The translations under genes were made by a program, and so were the position numbers. A stretch of DNA of 63,346 nucleotides from Roseisalinus antarcticus (GTDB taxonomy: Bacteria; Pseudomonadota; Alphaproteobacteria; Rhodobacterales; Rhodobacteraceae), in contig NZ_FWFZ01000023.1 in assembly GCF_900172355.1 (NCBI RefSeq), forward strand, positions 1-63,346. Reading direction: 5' to 3'. The notes beneath the pieces are model-generated. The model saw nothing but the letters and a program-made list of their open reading frames with translations, did not search any database and was not told the DNA's origin. Shown in pieces: positions 31,918-41,115 of this stretch; the stretch's first letter is position 1, and every line of letters begins with the position of its first letter.

Positions 31918-32769
31918 TCAGCGATAGAGCAGAACCGGGATCTTCACCGTCTGGATCATCGAGGTCGTCGTCGAGCCGATGATCAGGTTGCGGATCCGGC
32001 CGTGGCCGTAGGCGCCCATCACCAGAAGATTGAAATCCTCGTCCGCGACCAGCCTGGCCAGGACCTCCTCGGGCTCTCCGGTCTCGGCCCGGGGGGACGC
32101 GGTGACATTCGCGGCCCGAAGCTTGGCGACCGCTGTCTCGGCGGTGGCCATGGCGCGGCCCTTGTCCGGACCGGCGCAAAGAACGCAGAGGTCCAGATGC
32201 TCGAACACCGGGCTGTCGGCCATGCGCTGGATCGCGACCTTGGAACTGGCGCTGCCGTCATAGGCGACCAGGACGCGCGAAATCGGCCGGAATTCCCGCG
32301 AGGCGACGAAGACCGGCACGGTCGAGGTCCGCACGATCCGTTCGAGGTTGGAGCCGAGGTGACCGCTGGCGAAATCCGCCCCCTCGCCGCGCTTGCCGAT
32401 CGTGATTGCGCGGGTATCGCTCGCGATTTCGCGGATGGCATCCAGCAGGTCGCCCTTGCGCAGCCGCAGGTTCACGTTCGGCACCCCGTCCTGATCGAGG
32501 ATCGCCTTGGCGTCTTCAAGGATCGCGTGACCCCGGGCCTGGGCCAGCTTGGCCCGCTCCTCGTCGAGCGCCGACAGCTTTTCCAGCAGGGCCGACCGGG
32601 CGCCAAGCCGCAGGGCGCCCGACAGGTCGGTCGACGCCGCTCCCTCGCGCCGGCCCAGCACGTGCATCGCCTCGACGTCGGCGTTCAGCTTCTTGGCGAT
32701 CCAGGCGGTGTGGTGGCAGACGCTTTCGGAATAGGCCGAGCCGTCCAGCAATGCGAGTATCTTGTCCAT
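31918..32769 (-). CDS. Tandem universal stress protein (UspA family)
   Basis: 283 aa with two Usp domains in tandem, ILALLDGSAYSESVCHHTAW at the start and VLVAYDGSASSKVAIQRM in the middle. The second half ends in VMGAYGHGRIRNLIIGSTTTSMI, the GxxGxG-(S/T) ATP-binding signature, and the first has IGKRGEGADFASGHLGSNLERIV. GGAGG precedes ATG 32769. It starts 11 nt after the sulP-like gene, so the two form an operon, a common anion-transporter plus stress-protein pairing. Confidence 0.9.
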   Translation of the reverse strand: MDKILALLDGSAYSESVCHHTAWIAKKLNADVEAMHVLGRREGAASTDLSGALRLGARSALLEKLSALDEERAKLAQARGHAILEDAKAILDQDGVPNVNLRLRKGDLLDAIREIASDTRAITIGKRGEGADFASGHLGSNLERIVRTSTVPVFVASREFRPISRVLVAYDGSASSKVAIQRMADSPVFEHLDLCVLCAGPDKGRAMATAETAVAKLRAANVTASPRAETGEPEEVLARLVADEDFNLLVMGAYGHGRIRNLIIGSTTTSMIQTVKIPVLLYR

Positions 32770-32780
32770 CTGTTCCTCCC

Positions 32781-34277
32781 TCAATGCTCCATCAGCGTAT
32801 CCATCGCGCCGGGCTTGTCGTGGATGGCAAGCTTGTCGACGAGAGTTTCGGACGCCTTGTTCATGCCGACGACCTCAACATCTGCCCCTTCCCGGCGCAA
32901 CTTGAGGATCACCATGTCGAGCGCCTGGACAGAGCTGATATCCCAGATATGCGCCCGGCTGACGTCGATGACGACCCGGTCCGGCGCCTCGCGGAAGTCG
33001 ATCGCCTCGGCGAAATCCTCGGTCGAGCCGTAGAACAGCTGACCTTCGAGTACATAGGTCCGCTCTCGCCCGTCCGCGGACAATGTCGACGAGATCCGGA
33101 ACAGCTGCGAGATCTTGCCGGCAAAGAAGATGCCCGACAGAAGCACGCCGACCAGAACGCCGATGGCCAGATTGTGGGTATAGACCACCGTGACAACCGT
33201 CGCGATCATCACGATCGAGGACGAGCGCGGATGCACCCGCAGCGCCTTGATCGAAGACCACGAGAAGGTGCCGATCGACACCATGATCATGATCGCCACC
33301 AACGCCGGCATCGGGATCCGCGCCACCAGGTCGCCCAGCCCGACGATCAGGATCAGCAACACGGTGCCCGCGGTGAAGGCCGACAGGCGCCCGCGGCCCC
33401 CGGATTTCACGTTGATGATGGACTGCCCGATCATGGCGCAGCCGGCCATGCCGCCGATGAACCCGGTCGCGGTGTTCGCGATGCCCTGGCCGATGCACTC
33501 CTGGTCGCGGTTGGACTTGGTGTCGGTCAGGTCGTCGACGATGTTCTGGGTCATCAGGCTTTCGAGCAGGCCGACCACTGCGACGGCGGCCGAATAGGGG
33601 AAGATGATCAGCAGCGTCTCCAGCGTCAGCGGGATCTGCGGAATGAGGAAGACGGGCAGGGTGTCGGGCAGGGCCCCCATGTCGCCCACGGTCCGCACCT
33701 CCCAGCCCATGACCACGACCAATGTGGTCAGCACGATGATCGTCACCAGCGGCGAGGGGACGGCGGTGGTGAGGCGCGGGAAGAGATAAATGATCGCGAG
33801 CCCCGCCGCGACCAGCGCATAGGTCAGCCAGGTGACGCCCTCGGTGCTCGGGTTCAGCTCGGGCAGCTGGGCCATGAAGATCAGGATCGCCAGCGCGTTC
33901 ACGAACCCCGTCATCACCGATTTCGACACGTAGCGCATGAACTGGCCAAGCCGCAGCAGGCCCGCGCCGATCTGCAGCAGCCCCGCCAGGACCGTGGCCG
34001 CCAGCAGGTATTCCAGCCCGTAGTCCCGCACCAGCGTCACCATCAGCACGGCCGTCGCCGCCGTGGCCGCCGAGATCATGCCGGGCCGCCCGCCGGTGAA
34101 GGCGATCAGCACCGCGATCGAGAACGAGGCATAGAGCCCCACCTTCGGATCCACGCCGGCGATGATGGAAAAGGCGATCGCCTCGGGGATCAGTGCCAGG
34201 GCCACGACGAGCCCGGCGAGCAGGTCGCCGCGGATGTTGCCGAACCATTGCTGTCGATAGTCGGAGAGTGAGATCAT
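32781..34277 (-). CDS. SulP-family anion transporter with STAS domain
   Basis: 498 aa. It has about ten to twelve hydrophobic segments with the SulP pattern [21 protein letters not shown] at the N-terminus and [26 protein letters not shown] in the middle. A C-terminal STAS domain follows ([38 protein letters not shown]). It moves sulfate, bicarbonate or another small anion, often with Na+ or H+. Substrate cannot be read directly. Operon with the UspA gene; transcribed toward the end of the catabolic island. Confidence 0.9.
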   Translation of the reverse strand: MISLSDYRQQWFGNIRGDLLAGLVVALALIPEAIAFSIIAGVDPKVGLYASFSIAVLIAFTGGRPGMISAATAATAVLMVTLVRDYGLEYLLAATVLAGLLQIGAGLLRLGQFMRYVSKSVMTGFVNALAILIFMAQLPELNPSTEGVTWLTYALVAAGLAIIYLFPRLTTAVPSPLVTIIVLTTLVVVMGWEVRTVGDMGALPDTLPVFLIPQIPLTLETLLIIFPYSAAVAVVGLLESLMTQNIVDDLTDTKSNRDQECIGQGIANTATGFIGGMAGCAMIGQSIINVKSGGRGRLSAFTAGTVLLILIVGLGDLVARIPMPALVAIMIMVSIGTFSWSSIKALRVHPRSSSIVMIATVVTVVYTHNLAIGVLVGVLLSGIFFAGKISQLFRISSTLSADGRERTYVLEGQLFYGSTEDFAEAIDFREAPDRVVIDVSRAHIWDISSVQALDMVILKLRREGADVEVVGMNKASETLVDKLAIHDKPGAMDTLMEH

Positions 34278-34675
34278 GATCAGTCCAATACCCTGTGCCG
34301 GTGCGCCTTTCGCAAGACAGCCCGACCGTGCAATTTGGGCTTACCTGTTGCGTTGTCCGGCGGATCAGCGGCCGGAAGAGCCACCCGGTCTTTCACCGGG
34401 TCCAAGCGAGATTCCTGCGCACAAATGCGATTTCGCCCGGAATCTCAAGGGCTGATGGCCACCTTCGGGCATTCGGCGCACCCATCCGCAAGGCGTTGAC
34501 CTGAATTGCGGCGCGGATGACCACAAAGCAGTCGCGCCTTTCAATGGGGATGCGACGCCCGACAAGCGCCCGTGACGGCATACGTTGTCGTGGCGCTGCC
34601 ATGACGAACTTGTCCCCAAATGCTTCCTTCAAAGCTGGAGAAAGTGTCACGCCATCGAGCCCCGGGATCGAACAC
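34278..34675. other. Gap between SulP and the histidine kinase
   Basis: About 400 nt between two minus-strand genes. A minus-strand frame of 85 codons (34393-34650) exists but has no recognised domain, and I do not call it. The promoter of the sulP operon should lie near 34278-34340. Confidence 0.4.
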
Positions 34676-36847
34676 CTAGGTTCCTGGTCGAAGCGTCTCT
34701 ATCATTTCAAGCAAGATGGCACGTGGAATGGGCTTCGTCAGAACCGGGTGTCGGGTCGCCACCCCATTGCCTTCGATGGCAGCTTCCTGCGGGTAGCCGG
34801 AAATGAGAAGCACGGCCATCTTCGGGCGGTCTCGCTCCACTCTTCTGGCCAGTTCCGCCCCTTGAATCGCTCCGGGCATTACCAAATCCGTGATCAGCAT
34901 GTCATAGCCGCCCTGCCTTTCGAGTTCAGCCCAGGCGGCGTCGCCGGTCGAAACACGCTTGACCGTGTATCCCGCGCGATTGAGATGCTGGACCAGAATG
35001 CGGGCAACGGCGTCTTCGTCTTCCGCCAGAAGGATCCTTGCGCCGCCCGTAGGGTACTGCGGTTCCGGCTCGCGCTCTTTTGCCGGGATAGGGCGGGGGT
35101 CGCTTGCGGGAAAATACATCCGCACGGTCGTGCCGACGCCCGGTTCGCTGTAGATCCGGCAACTTCCGCCAGACTGGCGACAGAATCCCAGGACCGATGG
35201 CAGCCCTAGTCCCGATCCGTCGGTGGCATGCTTCGTCGTGAAAAAGGGTTCGAATGCTCGGTCGACCACCTCGGGCGCCATGCCCGCGCCGGTGTCGGAA
35301 ACCGAAACCACGACGTAGCGACCCGGTGGCATCGCCTCGTCCGGCCGTTCCTGCAGGTAGTCTTGCGTGATGCGGGTGTTCGAAGCCTCCATGGTCAGCT
35401 TCCCGCGCCCATCCATTGCGTCTCGAGAATTCAGTGCAAGGTTCAGCAATGCGTTCTGAAGCCCATTCGGATCAAGTTCGACGGGCCAGAGCCCCGCGGC
35501 GGGAATGGTCGCAAGCTCAATGGATTCAGGCAGCACACGCTTCATCATGTTTGCGGCATCGTGCAGCGTGCCGGTAACATCGAGACGCTGCGGCTCGAGG
35601 TGCGACTTGAGGCCGACCGCCAGAAGCTGACGGGTCAGGTGCGCACCGCGCAACGTTGCCTTTTCCGCCTCGTCAAGAAGCATCGGGTCGGCCCTGCCGC
35701 CCTCTTCCTTCAGAAGTTCGATGTTGCCTAGAACCACGCTCAGGATGTTGTTGAAATCGTGAGCTACACCGCCGACGAGGCGTCCAAGCGCCTCGATCCG
35801 CTGCGAACGCGATTGGATACGGTAGGCATCGGCCAATTCGCTTTCCCTGCGGACCAGTGCGCTTTCAAGTGTCCGCTGGGCGGTCGCGCGTGCCCAAAGC
35901 AAACGCAAGACCGATGCACCCAGAAGCGCGACAAATGCTGCGGCGATAAAGGGCAGAACCGCATCGAGGGCTCTTGGGGCATAAGAGACGCTGGCGCGGA
36001 ACGGCATGTCGAAACCGCCGGTCCGGATGACCGGCATTTCCATATGCTCAATCAAGCTCACTGTCAGACCGGTGACTGGTGAATCATCCCCAAGGCGAAC
36101 CGGCAGGTCGACGCCGGCGATCCCGATTTCAATAAGCATCGTATGCTCGTCGTGTAGGGCAACGTGGTTGGCAAAAAGGTCCGCGGGCGTCATGCCGGCC
36201 CCGAGGATGGCTTGGGTGACGCCCATGGGCTCGACCCCTTCGCCGAAAAACACGGGGTACAACATCAGAAAACTGGCTTGGGACAGATCCGCGTCTTGAG
36301 ACAGCGCTACCGGCCCGGACGTCGTCATGAGCCCCTGTGCCAGCGCGGCGCGCGCGGCCCCGAGGCGTTCCGGGCTCGTGCCCATGTTGTAGCCGAAGAC
36401 ATTCTGGCGACTCTCGGCCGGCTCCACGAGGATGACCGGGAAAAGCGCAGCCGCCACTTCGGCTGGGAATATCGCAAATTCCGGGTAGCCGGCTTGCGCG
36501 TACTCTGTGCCCAGAGCGTCGAAGAAATCGTTGACCTGATCGATTGATGCCAAGTCCGGCATGAATGCAAGGGCGCGCTCGGGCGGTCGTTCTATTGTCT
36601 CGGTCGCGTCCTCGTAGATTTCGGTGAAATTGTCCGGGGTCAACCTGGTATCCCGTTCCAGCGCGGTTGCCATGCCAGACATCCGTACGGCGAGGGTGGC
36701 CAGCGCCAGTTCGAGTTCACTGTAAACCGCCTCTATCTCGACTTCAGCATCTGCACGCCTCTGCTCGAAGACGAACATCGCGGCAATCCCGCCGGCCAGT
36801 AGGCTCAAGGTCAGAACGAAAGAAACTTGAAGAAGGCGTTGAGCCAC
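34676..36847 (-). CDS. Hybrid sensor histidine kinase with CHASE-type periplasmic domain and receiver
   Basis: 723 aa. An N-terminal membrane helix (about residues 8-28), a periplasmic sensor of about 260 residues resembling a CHASE domain (AFMPDLASIDQVNDFFDA, DADLSQASFLMLYPVFF) and a second helix (about 300-320) precede the HisKA box with His363 (GRLVGGVAHDFNNILS). An HATPase domain follows (NSRDAMDGRGKL, DTGAGMAPEVVDRAFEPFFTT, GSGLGLPSVLGF), then a C-terminal receiver with phospho-acceptor Asp654 (ITDLVMPG). No separate response regulator gene is adjacent. The ligand and output are unknown. Confidence 0.9.
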   Translation of the reverse strand: MAQRLLQVSFVLTLSLLAGGIAAMFVFEQRRADAEVEIEAVYSELELALATLAVRMSGMATALERDTRLTPDNFTEIYEDATETIERPPERALAFMPDLASIDQVNDFFDALGTEYAQAGYPEFAIFPAEVAAALFPVILVEPAESRQNVFGYNMGTSPERLGAARAALAQGLMTTSGPVALSQDADLSQASFLMLYPVFFGEGVEPMGVTQAILGAGMTPADLFANHVALHDEHTMLIEIGIAGVDLPVRLGDDSPVTGLTVSLIEHMEMPVIRTGGFDMPFRASVSYAPRALDAVLPFIAAAFVALLGASVLRLLWARATAQRTLESALVRRESELADAYRIQSRSQRIEALGRLVGGVAHDFNNILSVVLGNIELLKEEGGRADPMLLDEAEKATLRGAHLTRQLLAVGLKSHLEPQRLDVTGTLHDAANMMKRVLPESIELATIPAAGLWPVELDPNGLQNALLNLALNSRDAMDGRGKLTMEASNTRITQDYLQERPDEAMPPGRYVVVSVSDTGAGMAPEVVDRAFEPFFTTKHATDGSGLGLPSVLGFCRQSGGSCRIYSEPGVGTTVRMYFPASDPRPIPAKEREPEPQYPTGGARILLAEDEDAVARILVQHLNRAGYTVKRVSTGDAAWAELERQGGYDMLITDLVMPGAIQGAELARRVERDRPKMAVLLISGYPQEAAIEGNGVATRHPVLTKPIPRAILLEMIETLRPGT

Positions 36848-37061
36848 GATTTATCCGTTTTTTTGGCGACCGCCAAAGAAGGCAAGCCTGAACTTGCGCA
36901 GTCAAGTGCGGATTCCCAATTGCGATGAGTGCTTGACCGTTCCCCACCATCTACGCAGCGGCATCCAATTCAGATCGAATGGCTGATATGGGCCGATTGT
37001 GGCAACAAGGCGGCGTGTGCCGATACATCGTTGCCTTGTGCACCCACGACGAATGGGCGCA

Positions 37062-37289
37062 ATGTCCGTCCTGACCTGCACGGCTCAGGGCCGCATTCGT
37101 GATCGGGCTATCGAGGGCGCGGCGGACATGGCGGCGGAGGTTGTCGGCGATCTGAATTCATCAACGCTGCAACTTGCCATAGCGCTCGAAGACCCGGTCA
37201 GCGGTCTGGGCGAGGACTGGCGCGACGGGCGTCTGATCGACGCGATGATCCTTGCCCGCCTGTTCCGCCTGAACCAGGCCCGCGCCTGA
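37062..37289 (+). CDS. Small hypothetical protein
   Basis: 75 aa (MSVLTCTAQGRIRDRAIEGA..., ending LARLFRLNQARA), acidic in the middle, no signal peptide and no recognised domain. Codon use is like that of real genes here. An in-frame ATG at 37053 is an alternative start. It lies in the accessory stretch between the kinase and tRNA-Leu and may be part of a decayed element. Confidence 0.4.
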   Translation: MSVLTCTAQGRIRDRAIEGAADMAAEVVGDLNSSTLQLAIALEDPVSGLGEDWRDGRLIDAMILARLFRLNQARA

Positions 37290-37361
37290 CCTTTCCAGGT
37301 GGGCTTCGCTTGTCGATAGGATGTTCTATGATACCTCGGGACAGGATTGCCGGAGGGTGAT

Positions 37362-37511
37362 ATGGCAACGGATCTGGACAAGGCCGCGAACCGGGCCGCT
37401 GCTATCCGGGCCCGCATGCCGCCGCGCGTGACGCTCGATTGCGCAGAGGATGGCCGGCGCAATATCCAGACAGACGGCTCCTGGGACCGCACCCTGAAGG
37501 CGACGTGTTGA
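37362..37511 (+). pseudogene. Hypothetical gene truncated by an IS21-type element
   Basis: A good ribosome binding site (GGAGGG, 37351-37356) and ATG start a 49-aa frame (MATDLDKAANRAAAIRARMP...GSWDRTLKAT). The frame ends because a TGTTGA from the adjacent IS end supplies its stop. The intact protein must have been longer. Family not recognised. Confidence 0.6.
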
Positions 37512-37935
37512 TTTCCACCCAGAACTGACCCGGGCTTTCCATCGAGATTTGACCCACCTTCAGGTCATGTTTCGGGGGGCAGGCTTTGGTCAAGGCATGG
37601 ATGTCCTTCTTGGTTTTCCGTGCAGCTGCGGCCGAACTGGCCTTGAAGCGGAAGCTGTCCTTTCCTGTTTCCAGGATGTGGCAGCGGTGGGTCAAGCGGT
37701 CGAGCAGCGCGGTTGTCATCTTCGCATCCACTGCCCGGCAGAGCATTGCGTAGCAATGGTCGAGAGGGGCCGAAGACCGTGGCCCATTCGCTGAAGCTCA
37801 GGTTCGTGGTGATGACGACGCCGGTGTGTTCGAAGAGCTTGCTCGAGCCGGGTGGAAGGGCAGCGCACCGCCCAAGGCGGAGAACGGCAGGTAAAGGGCA
37901 GCGCCGCGCTGCCCGCAGTCCGGTGCACAAGCATC
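37506..37935 (-). pseudogene. IS21-family istB helper ATPase remnant
   Basis: Minus-strand frames encode the C-terminal part of IstB. GVVITTNLSFSEWATVFG lies in one frame, and MTTALLDRLTHRCHILETGKD in another after a frameshift near 37750. The piece ends at TGTTGATTTCC (37506), matching the 5'-TG...CA-3' termini of IS21 elements. The istA gene, the istB N-terminus and the other end are missing, so this is a deleted, frameshifted relic. Confidence 0.75.
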
Positions 37936-37936
37936 T

Positions 37937-38311
37937 TCATGCAGCGATCTCCACTTCCGAGATATGGTTGCGGAAGGCCATCTGCTCGCGGAATGGCAGC
38001 GCCTCATATGCTGCCAGCGCATACGCCTTGCGCTCTTTGAGCGAGGCAAAGGACGCCCACCATCGCGCATCTTCCATAGGATTGAGGAAAGTCGACAGCG
38101 GATAGCCCGCGACGGCCAGGACCGCGTCCGCGACCATCTCCGCCTGTTCCGGGGTATCGAGCGCCCGGAGTGCCGCCCATGCCAACGCGGCGCGTTCTTC
38201 AATCGTCAGGCGCACTCTTGCCACGGTCGTGAAACCGGCCCATGCGTCAGCATCGCCGAGGGTCAGAGTGTAGCCGATCACCCGCGCCATCCGCTTGTGT
38301 TCGGACTTCAT
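37937..38311 (-). CDS. Hypothetical protein
   Basis: 124 aa (MKSEHKRMARVIGYTLTLGD..., ending HISEVEIAA). It is helix-rich with TIEERAALAWAALRALDT and ERKAYALAAYEALPFREQMAFR. Codon use looks coding. Start is uncertain: ATG 38311 is chosen, 38290 and 38452 are in frame, and no strong ribosome binding site decides. Possibly a phage- or plasmid-borne accessory gene; function unknown. Confidence 0.55.
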   Translation of the reverse strand: MKSEHKRMARVIGYTLTLGDADAWAGFTTVARVRLTIEERAALAWAALRALDTPEQAEMVADAVLAVAGYPLSTFLNPMEDARWWASFASLKERKAYALAAYEALPFREQMAFRNHISEVEIAA

Positions 38312-38479
38312 GAAATTTCCGAGGCTGGACCGCTTTTTCGCGTTGGACAAAGCGGGCTTTTCCGCTTTGTTATCAATGAGGGGATTGGTGCCGGTTGGAC
38401 AACCTATGCTCTTGTTATCGCTGGAAACTGAAACAACCCTACGGATTGCCACACTTCAAACCCTCGGGGACGAGACTGG

Positions 38480-38653
38480 CTACGCTGCCTCGCCCATGAT
38501 CCGCGCGAGATCGTCGTTGAGGTCTGCCTGGGCGGCAATCTGTCGCTCGAATTCAAGGATGATCGGCACGAACTTCGCTCTGTCCTCTCTCGCCTGCACG
38601 ATGCGCACCCTCGCGCGTCGTGCGGCCATCAGCCTTTCCAATGTCACGTTCAT
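38480..38653 (-). CDS. Small hypothetical coiled protein
   Basis: 57 aa (MNVTLERLMAARRARVRIVQ..., ending LNDDLARIMGEAA). It is highly charged and predicted helical, with GGGGCAG upstream of the ATG. It is on the same strand as the 124-aa hypothetical gene and upstream of it by 168 nt. No function recognised. Confidence 0.45.
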   Translation of the reverse strand: MNVTLERLMAARRARVRIVQAREDRAKFVPIILEFERQIAAQADLNDDLARIMGEAA

Positions 38654-38814
38654 CTGCCCCGTCCTTCAAACTGGGTCGGAGGGGAGATCGGTCTGATGAT
38701 TTCAGCACAGAAATCGGTAAGGTTGAGTCAGCTCGCGCCTTCGTCCAGCGTTGGCTGGGACCGGCTCGAGGTGCTTTGTGGAGCAGTCTCGGGAGAAAAG
38801 ACCTGCAAAAACGC

Positions 38815-38842
38815 AAAAAACCCAGCAACGCTGGGCTTTTTT
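38815..38842 (-). terminator. Factor-independent terminator of tRNA-Leu (works on both strands)
   Basis: CCCAGC (38821-38826), loop AAC, GCTGGG (38830-38835), with six A before and six T after. On the minus strand it ends in a U-run just downstream of the tRNA 3' end. Confidence 0.85.
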
Positions 38843-38851
38843 GCTTGATTG

Positions 38852-38938
38852 TGGTGCCCAGGAGAGGACTCGAACCTCCACGACCGTTAAGTCACTGGTA
38901 CCTGAAACCAGCGCGTCTACCAATTCCGCCACCTGGGC
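38852..38938 (-). tRNA. tRNA-Leu (anticodon CAG)
   Basis: 87 nt including an encoded CCA. The minus strand starts GCCCAGGTGGCGGAATTGG and ends TCCTGGGCACCA, giving a 7-bp acceptor stem. The anticodon stem CTGGT/ACCAG encloses the loop TTCAGGT, anticodon CAG. A long variable arm follows, as expected for leucine. The T-arm GGTTCGAGTCC is canonical. A terminator lies 10 nt downstream. Confidence 0.96.
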
Positions 38939-39070
38939 AGGTGTGCGAGCGGTCGTTTAGGGCCAGACAGAGGGGGTGTCAACGGGATTCCTGCGGCGCG
39001 GCCAAATGCGCCTTGTGTGGTGTCGGGCCGACCGGTAGACCGGGCATCGTATCGGAAACGGAGGCCAGCA

Positions 39071-40066
39071 ATGTCCAAGCTCGTGACCATCTTCGGCGGC
39101 TCCGGCTTTGTCGGCCGCTATATCACCCAACGCCTGGCGAAAGAGGGCTGGCGCGTCCGCGTCGCGGTGCGCAATCCGAACGAGGCGCTTTTCGTGAAGC
39201 CCTACGGCGTCGTCGGCCAGGTGGAGCCGCTGTTCTGCAATATCCGCGACGATGACAGCGTGGCCTCTCTCACGCGCGGGGCCGATGTGGTCGTGAATTG
39301 CGTCGGGGTGCTCGACGAGGTGGGCCGGAACACCTTTGCCGCCGTCCAGGCCCAAGGCGCCGAGCGGATCGCGCGGATCGCCGCCGAGCTGGGGGTGGAG
39401 CGCATGGTCCACATCTCGGCCATCGGCGCCGACGCGGAGTCAGCCTCCGCCTATGCGCGCACCAAGGCCGCCGGCGAAGAGGGCGTTCTGCGCCACATGC
39501 CCGGCGCGATGATCCTGCGGCCTTCGATCATATTCGGGGCCGAGGACGATTTCTTCAACCGCTTCGCCGGGATGATCGGACCCGTCGTGCCGGTCGTCGG
39601 GGCCGACACACGGTTTCAGCCGGTCTACGTGGACGACGTGGCCCGCGCCGCCGTGATGGGCGCGATCGGCCAGGCGCCCGGCGGAACCTATGAGCTTGGG
39701 GGCCCGGAGGTGCACAGCTTTCGCGCGCTGATGCAGCTGATGCTGAAGGTCATTCACCGTCGCAAGCTGATCGTCGCGCTGCCGTTCTGGGCCGCCAACA
39801 TTGCGGCGGGCGCTTTCGGTTTGGCCAAGACCCTCAGCCTCGGGCTTGTGCGGCCGCCGATCACCAAAGACCAGATCCGGAACCTGCGCAGCGACAACGT
39901 GGTGGCCGAGGACGCGACCGGCTTTGCCGCGCTGGGGATCAAGCCGGAGGGGCTGGACGCGATCCTGCCGGAATACCTCTGGCGGTTCCGGCCGTCGGGG
40001 CAGTATGACGAGATCAAGGCCTCGGCCAAGAACCTGCGCGGCCCGCACAGCACCGATTACACCTGA
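39071..40066 (+). CDS. NAD(P)-binding SDR, complex I NDUFA9-like
   Basis: 331 aa atypical SDR. It has N-terminal FGGSGFVGRYITQRL, VVNCVGVL, ISAIGADAESASAYARTKAAGEEGV (Tyr-x3-Lys) and RPSIIFGAEDDFFNRFA. Alphaproteobacterial copies are annotated as NDUFA9-subunit-like because the mitochondrial complex I accessory subunit descends from this family. A bacterial role in quinone or envelope lipid handling is not established. Start ATG 39071. Convergent with uppP. Confidence 0.85.
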   Translation: MSKLVTIFGGSGFVGRYITQRLAKEGWRVRVAVRNPNEALFVKPYGVVGQVEPLFCNIRDDDSVASLTRGADVVVNCVGVLDEVGRNTFAAVQAQGAERIARIAAELGVERMVHISAIGADAESASAYARTKAAGEEGVLRHMPGAMILRPSIIFGAEDDFFNRFAGMIGPVVPVVGADTRFQPVYVDDVARAAVMGAIGQAPGGTYELGGPEVHSFRALMQLMLKVIHRRKLIVALPFWAANIAAGAFGLAKTLSLGLVRPPITKDQIRNLRSDNVVAEDATGFAALGIKPEGLDAILPEYLWRFRPSGQYDEIKASAKNLRGPHSTDYT

Positions 40067-40088
40067 GACGGGGCCGCCGCGGCGGCGT

Positions 40089-40892
40089 CTAGAAATAGGC
40101 GATGCCCAGCAGGATCACGCCCAGCACGCAGCGATAGATCACGTAGGGCGTGAAGCTGACCGACCGCAGCAGGCGCATCATGAGCCACAGCGCCGCCAGC
40201 GCCGAAACGAAGGCGAAGGCCGCGGCGATGGCGCCGTCCCGGGCCATCTGCATGTCGCCGGCCTCGATCACGTCGAGCCCCAGCAGCAGGCCCGAGGCCA
40301 TGATCGTCGGGATCGACATCAGCATCGACAGCCGCGCCCCGCTGGCGCGGTCATAGCCAAGGCGCCGGGCGCCGGTGATCGTGATGCCCGACCGCGAGGT
40401 GCCCGGGATCAGCGCGATCACCTGCCACAATCCCATGATCAGCGCATGGCGCATCGTCCAGGTCTCCGCCGCGCGCGTCTCGGGGCCGGTCTGGTCGGCC
40501 CAGTAGAGCACGATGCCGAAGATCAGCATGGTCCAGCCGATCACCGCGACCGAGCGCAGCGCCTCGTCCAGCCCGGACATCTTGAGCAGGACGCCCGCGA
40601 TCACCACCGGCACCGTCGCCACGATCAGGCAGAGCGCGAGGAACGCGCCGGGCGTATCGACCTTGCCGCGTGCCAGCCGGCCGAGGCCCGCCAGTGCCTT
40701 GGCCACGTCGGGCCAGAAGAACAGGATCACCGCAAACAGCGTGCCGACATGCACCGCCACGTCGATGGTCAGCCCCTGGTCCGCCATCCCGGTCAGTTGC
40801 GGCAGCAGAATCAGGTGGCCGGAGGACGAAATCGGCAGGAACTCGGTGATCCCCTGGATGACGGCGACGAGAAAGAGCTGAAAGACTGGCAT
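40089..40892 (-). CDS. uppP: Undecaprenyl-diphosphatase (BacA/UppP)
   Basis: 267 aa integral membrane protein. Catalytic signature GITEFLPISSSGHLIL at residues 14-29 and the second motif IPGTSRSGITITGARRLG. About eight hydrophobic segments. It recycles undecaprenyl diphosphate to the monophosphate carrier for peptidoglycan and other envelope glycans, acting on the periplasmic face of the inner membrane. Usual family length. The gene stands alone on the minus strand. Confidence 0.95.
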   Translation of the reverse strand: MPVFQLFLVAVIQGITEFLPISSSGHLILLPQLTGMADQGLTIDVAVHVGTLFAVILFFWPDVAKALAGLGRLARGKVDTPGAFLALCLIVATVPVVIAGVLLKMSGLDEALRSVAVIGWTMLIFGIVLYWADQTGPETRAAETWTMRHALIMGLWQVIALIPGTSRSGITITGARRLGYDRASGARLSMLMSIPTIMASGLLLGLDVIEAGDMQMARDGAIAAAFAFVSALAALWLMMRLLRSVSFTPYVIYRCVLGVILLGIAYF

Positions 40893-41042
40893 GGAAGCCT
40901 CTTCGATTCGGTCGCGTCAAACTAACCGTCTGCATCCCAAGCGAAAGCGCAGAGATAGGTCAACATCCGGAACTAAAATCCTGGAAACGCCGGCGGGTGG
41001 CATTTGAGTGGAGGGCGAAAATCAACATATAGGTCAGCACTT

Positions 41043-41073
41043 TTGACTTTTATTCGCGTGCGAACCCTAGTAT
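41043..41073 (+). promoter_or_regulatory. Possible promoter of gltD
   Basis: TTGACT (41043-41048) and TAGTAT (41068-41073), 19 bp apart, in the AT-rich part of the gap between uppP and gltD. The spacing is longer than ideal. An alternative is a promoter for another sigma factor. Confidence 0.35.
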
Positions 41074-41115
41074 GCGAAGCTTCCTGATCCATTCGTCGCG
41101 AAAGGAGCGGCCGAC

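Noticed and set aside
31918-34277. UspA-SulP pair as part of the catabolic pathway
   Set aside because: It is on the opposite strand, forms its own operon and lacks the island motif. This pairing is common in unrelated contexts.
34517-35209. A plus-strand frame of 230 codons opposite the kinase
   Set aside because: Antisense to the receiver and ATPase domains of the histidine kinase. The sequence looks random and has no ribosome binding site.
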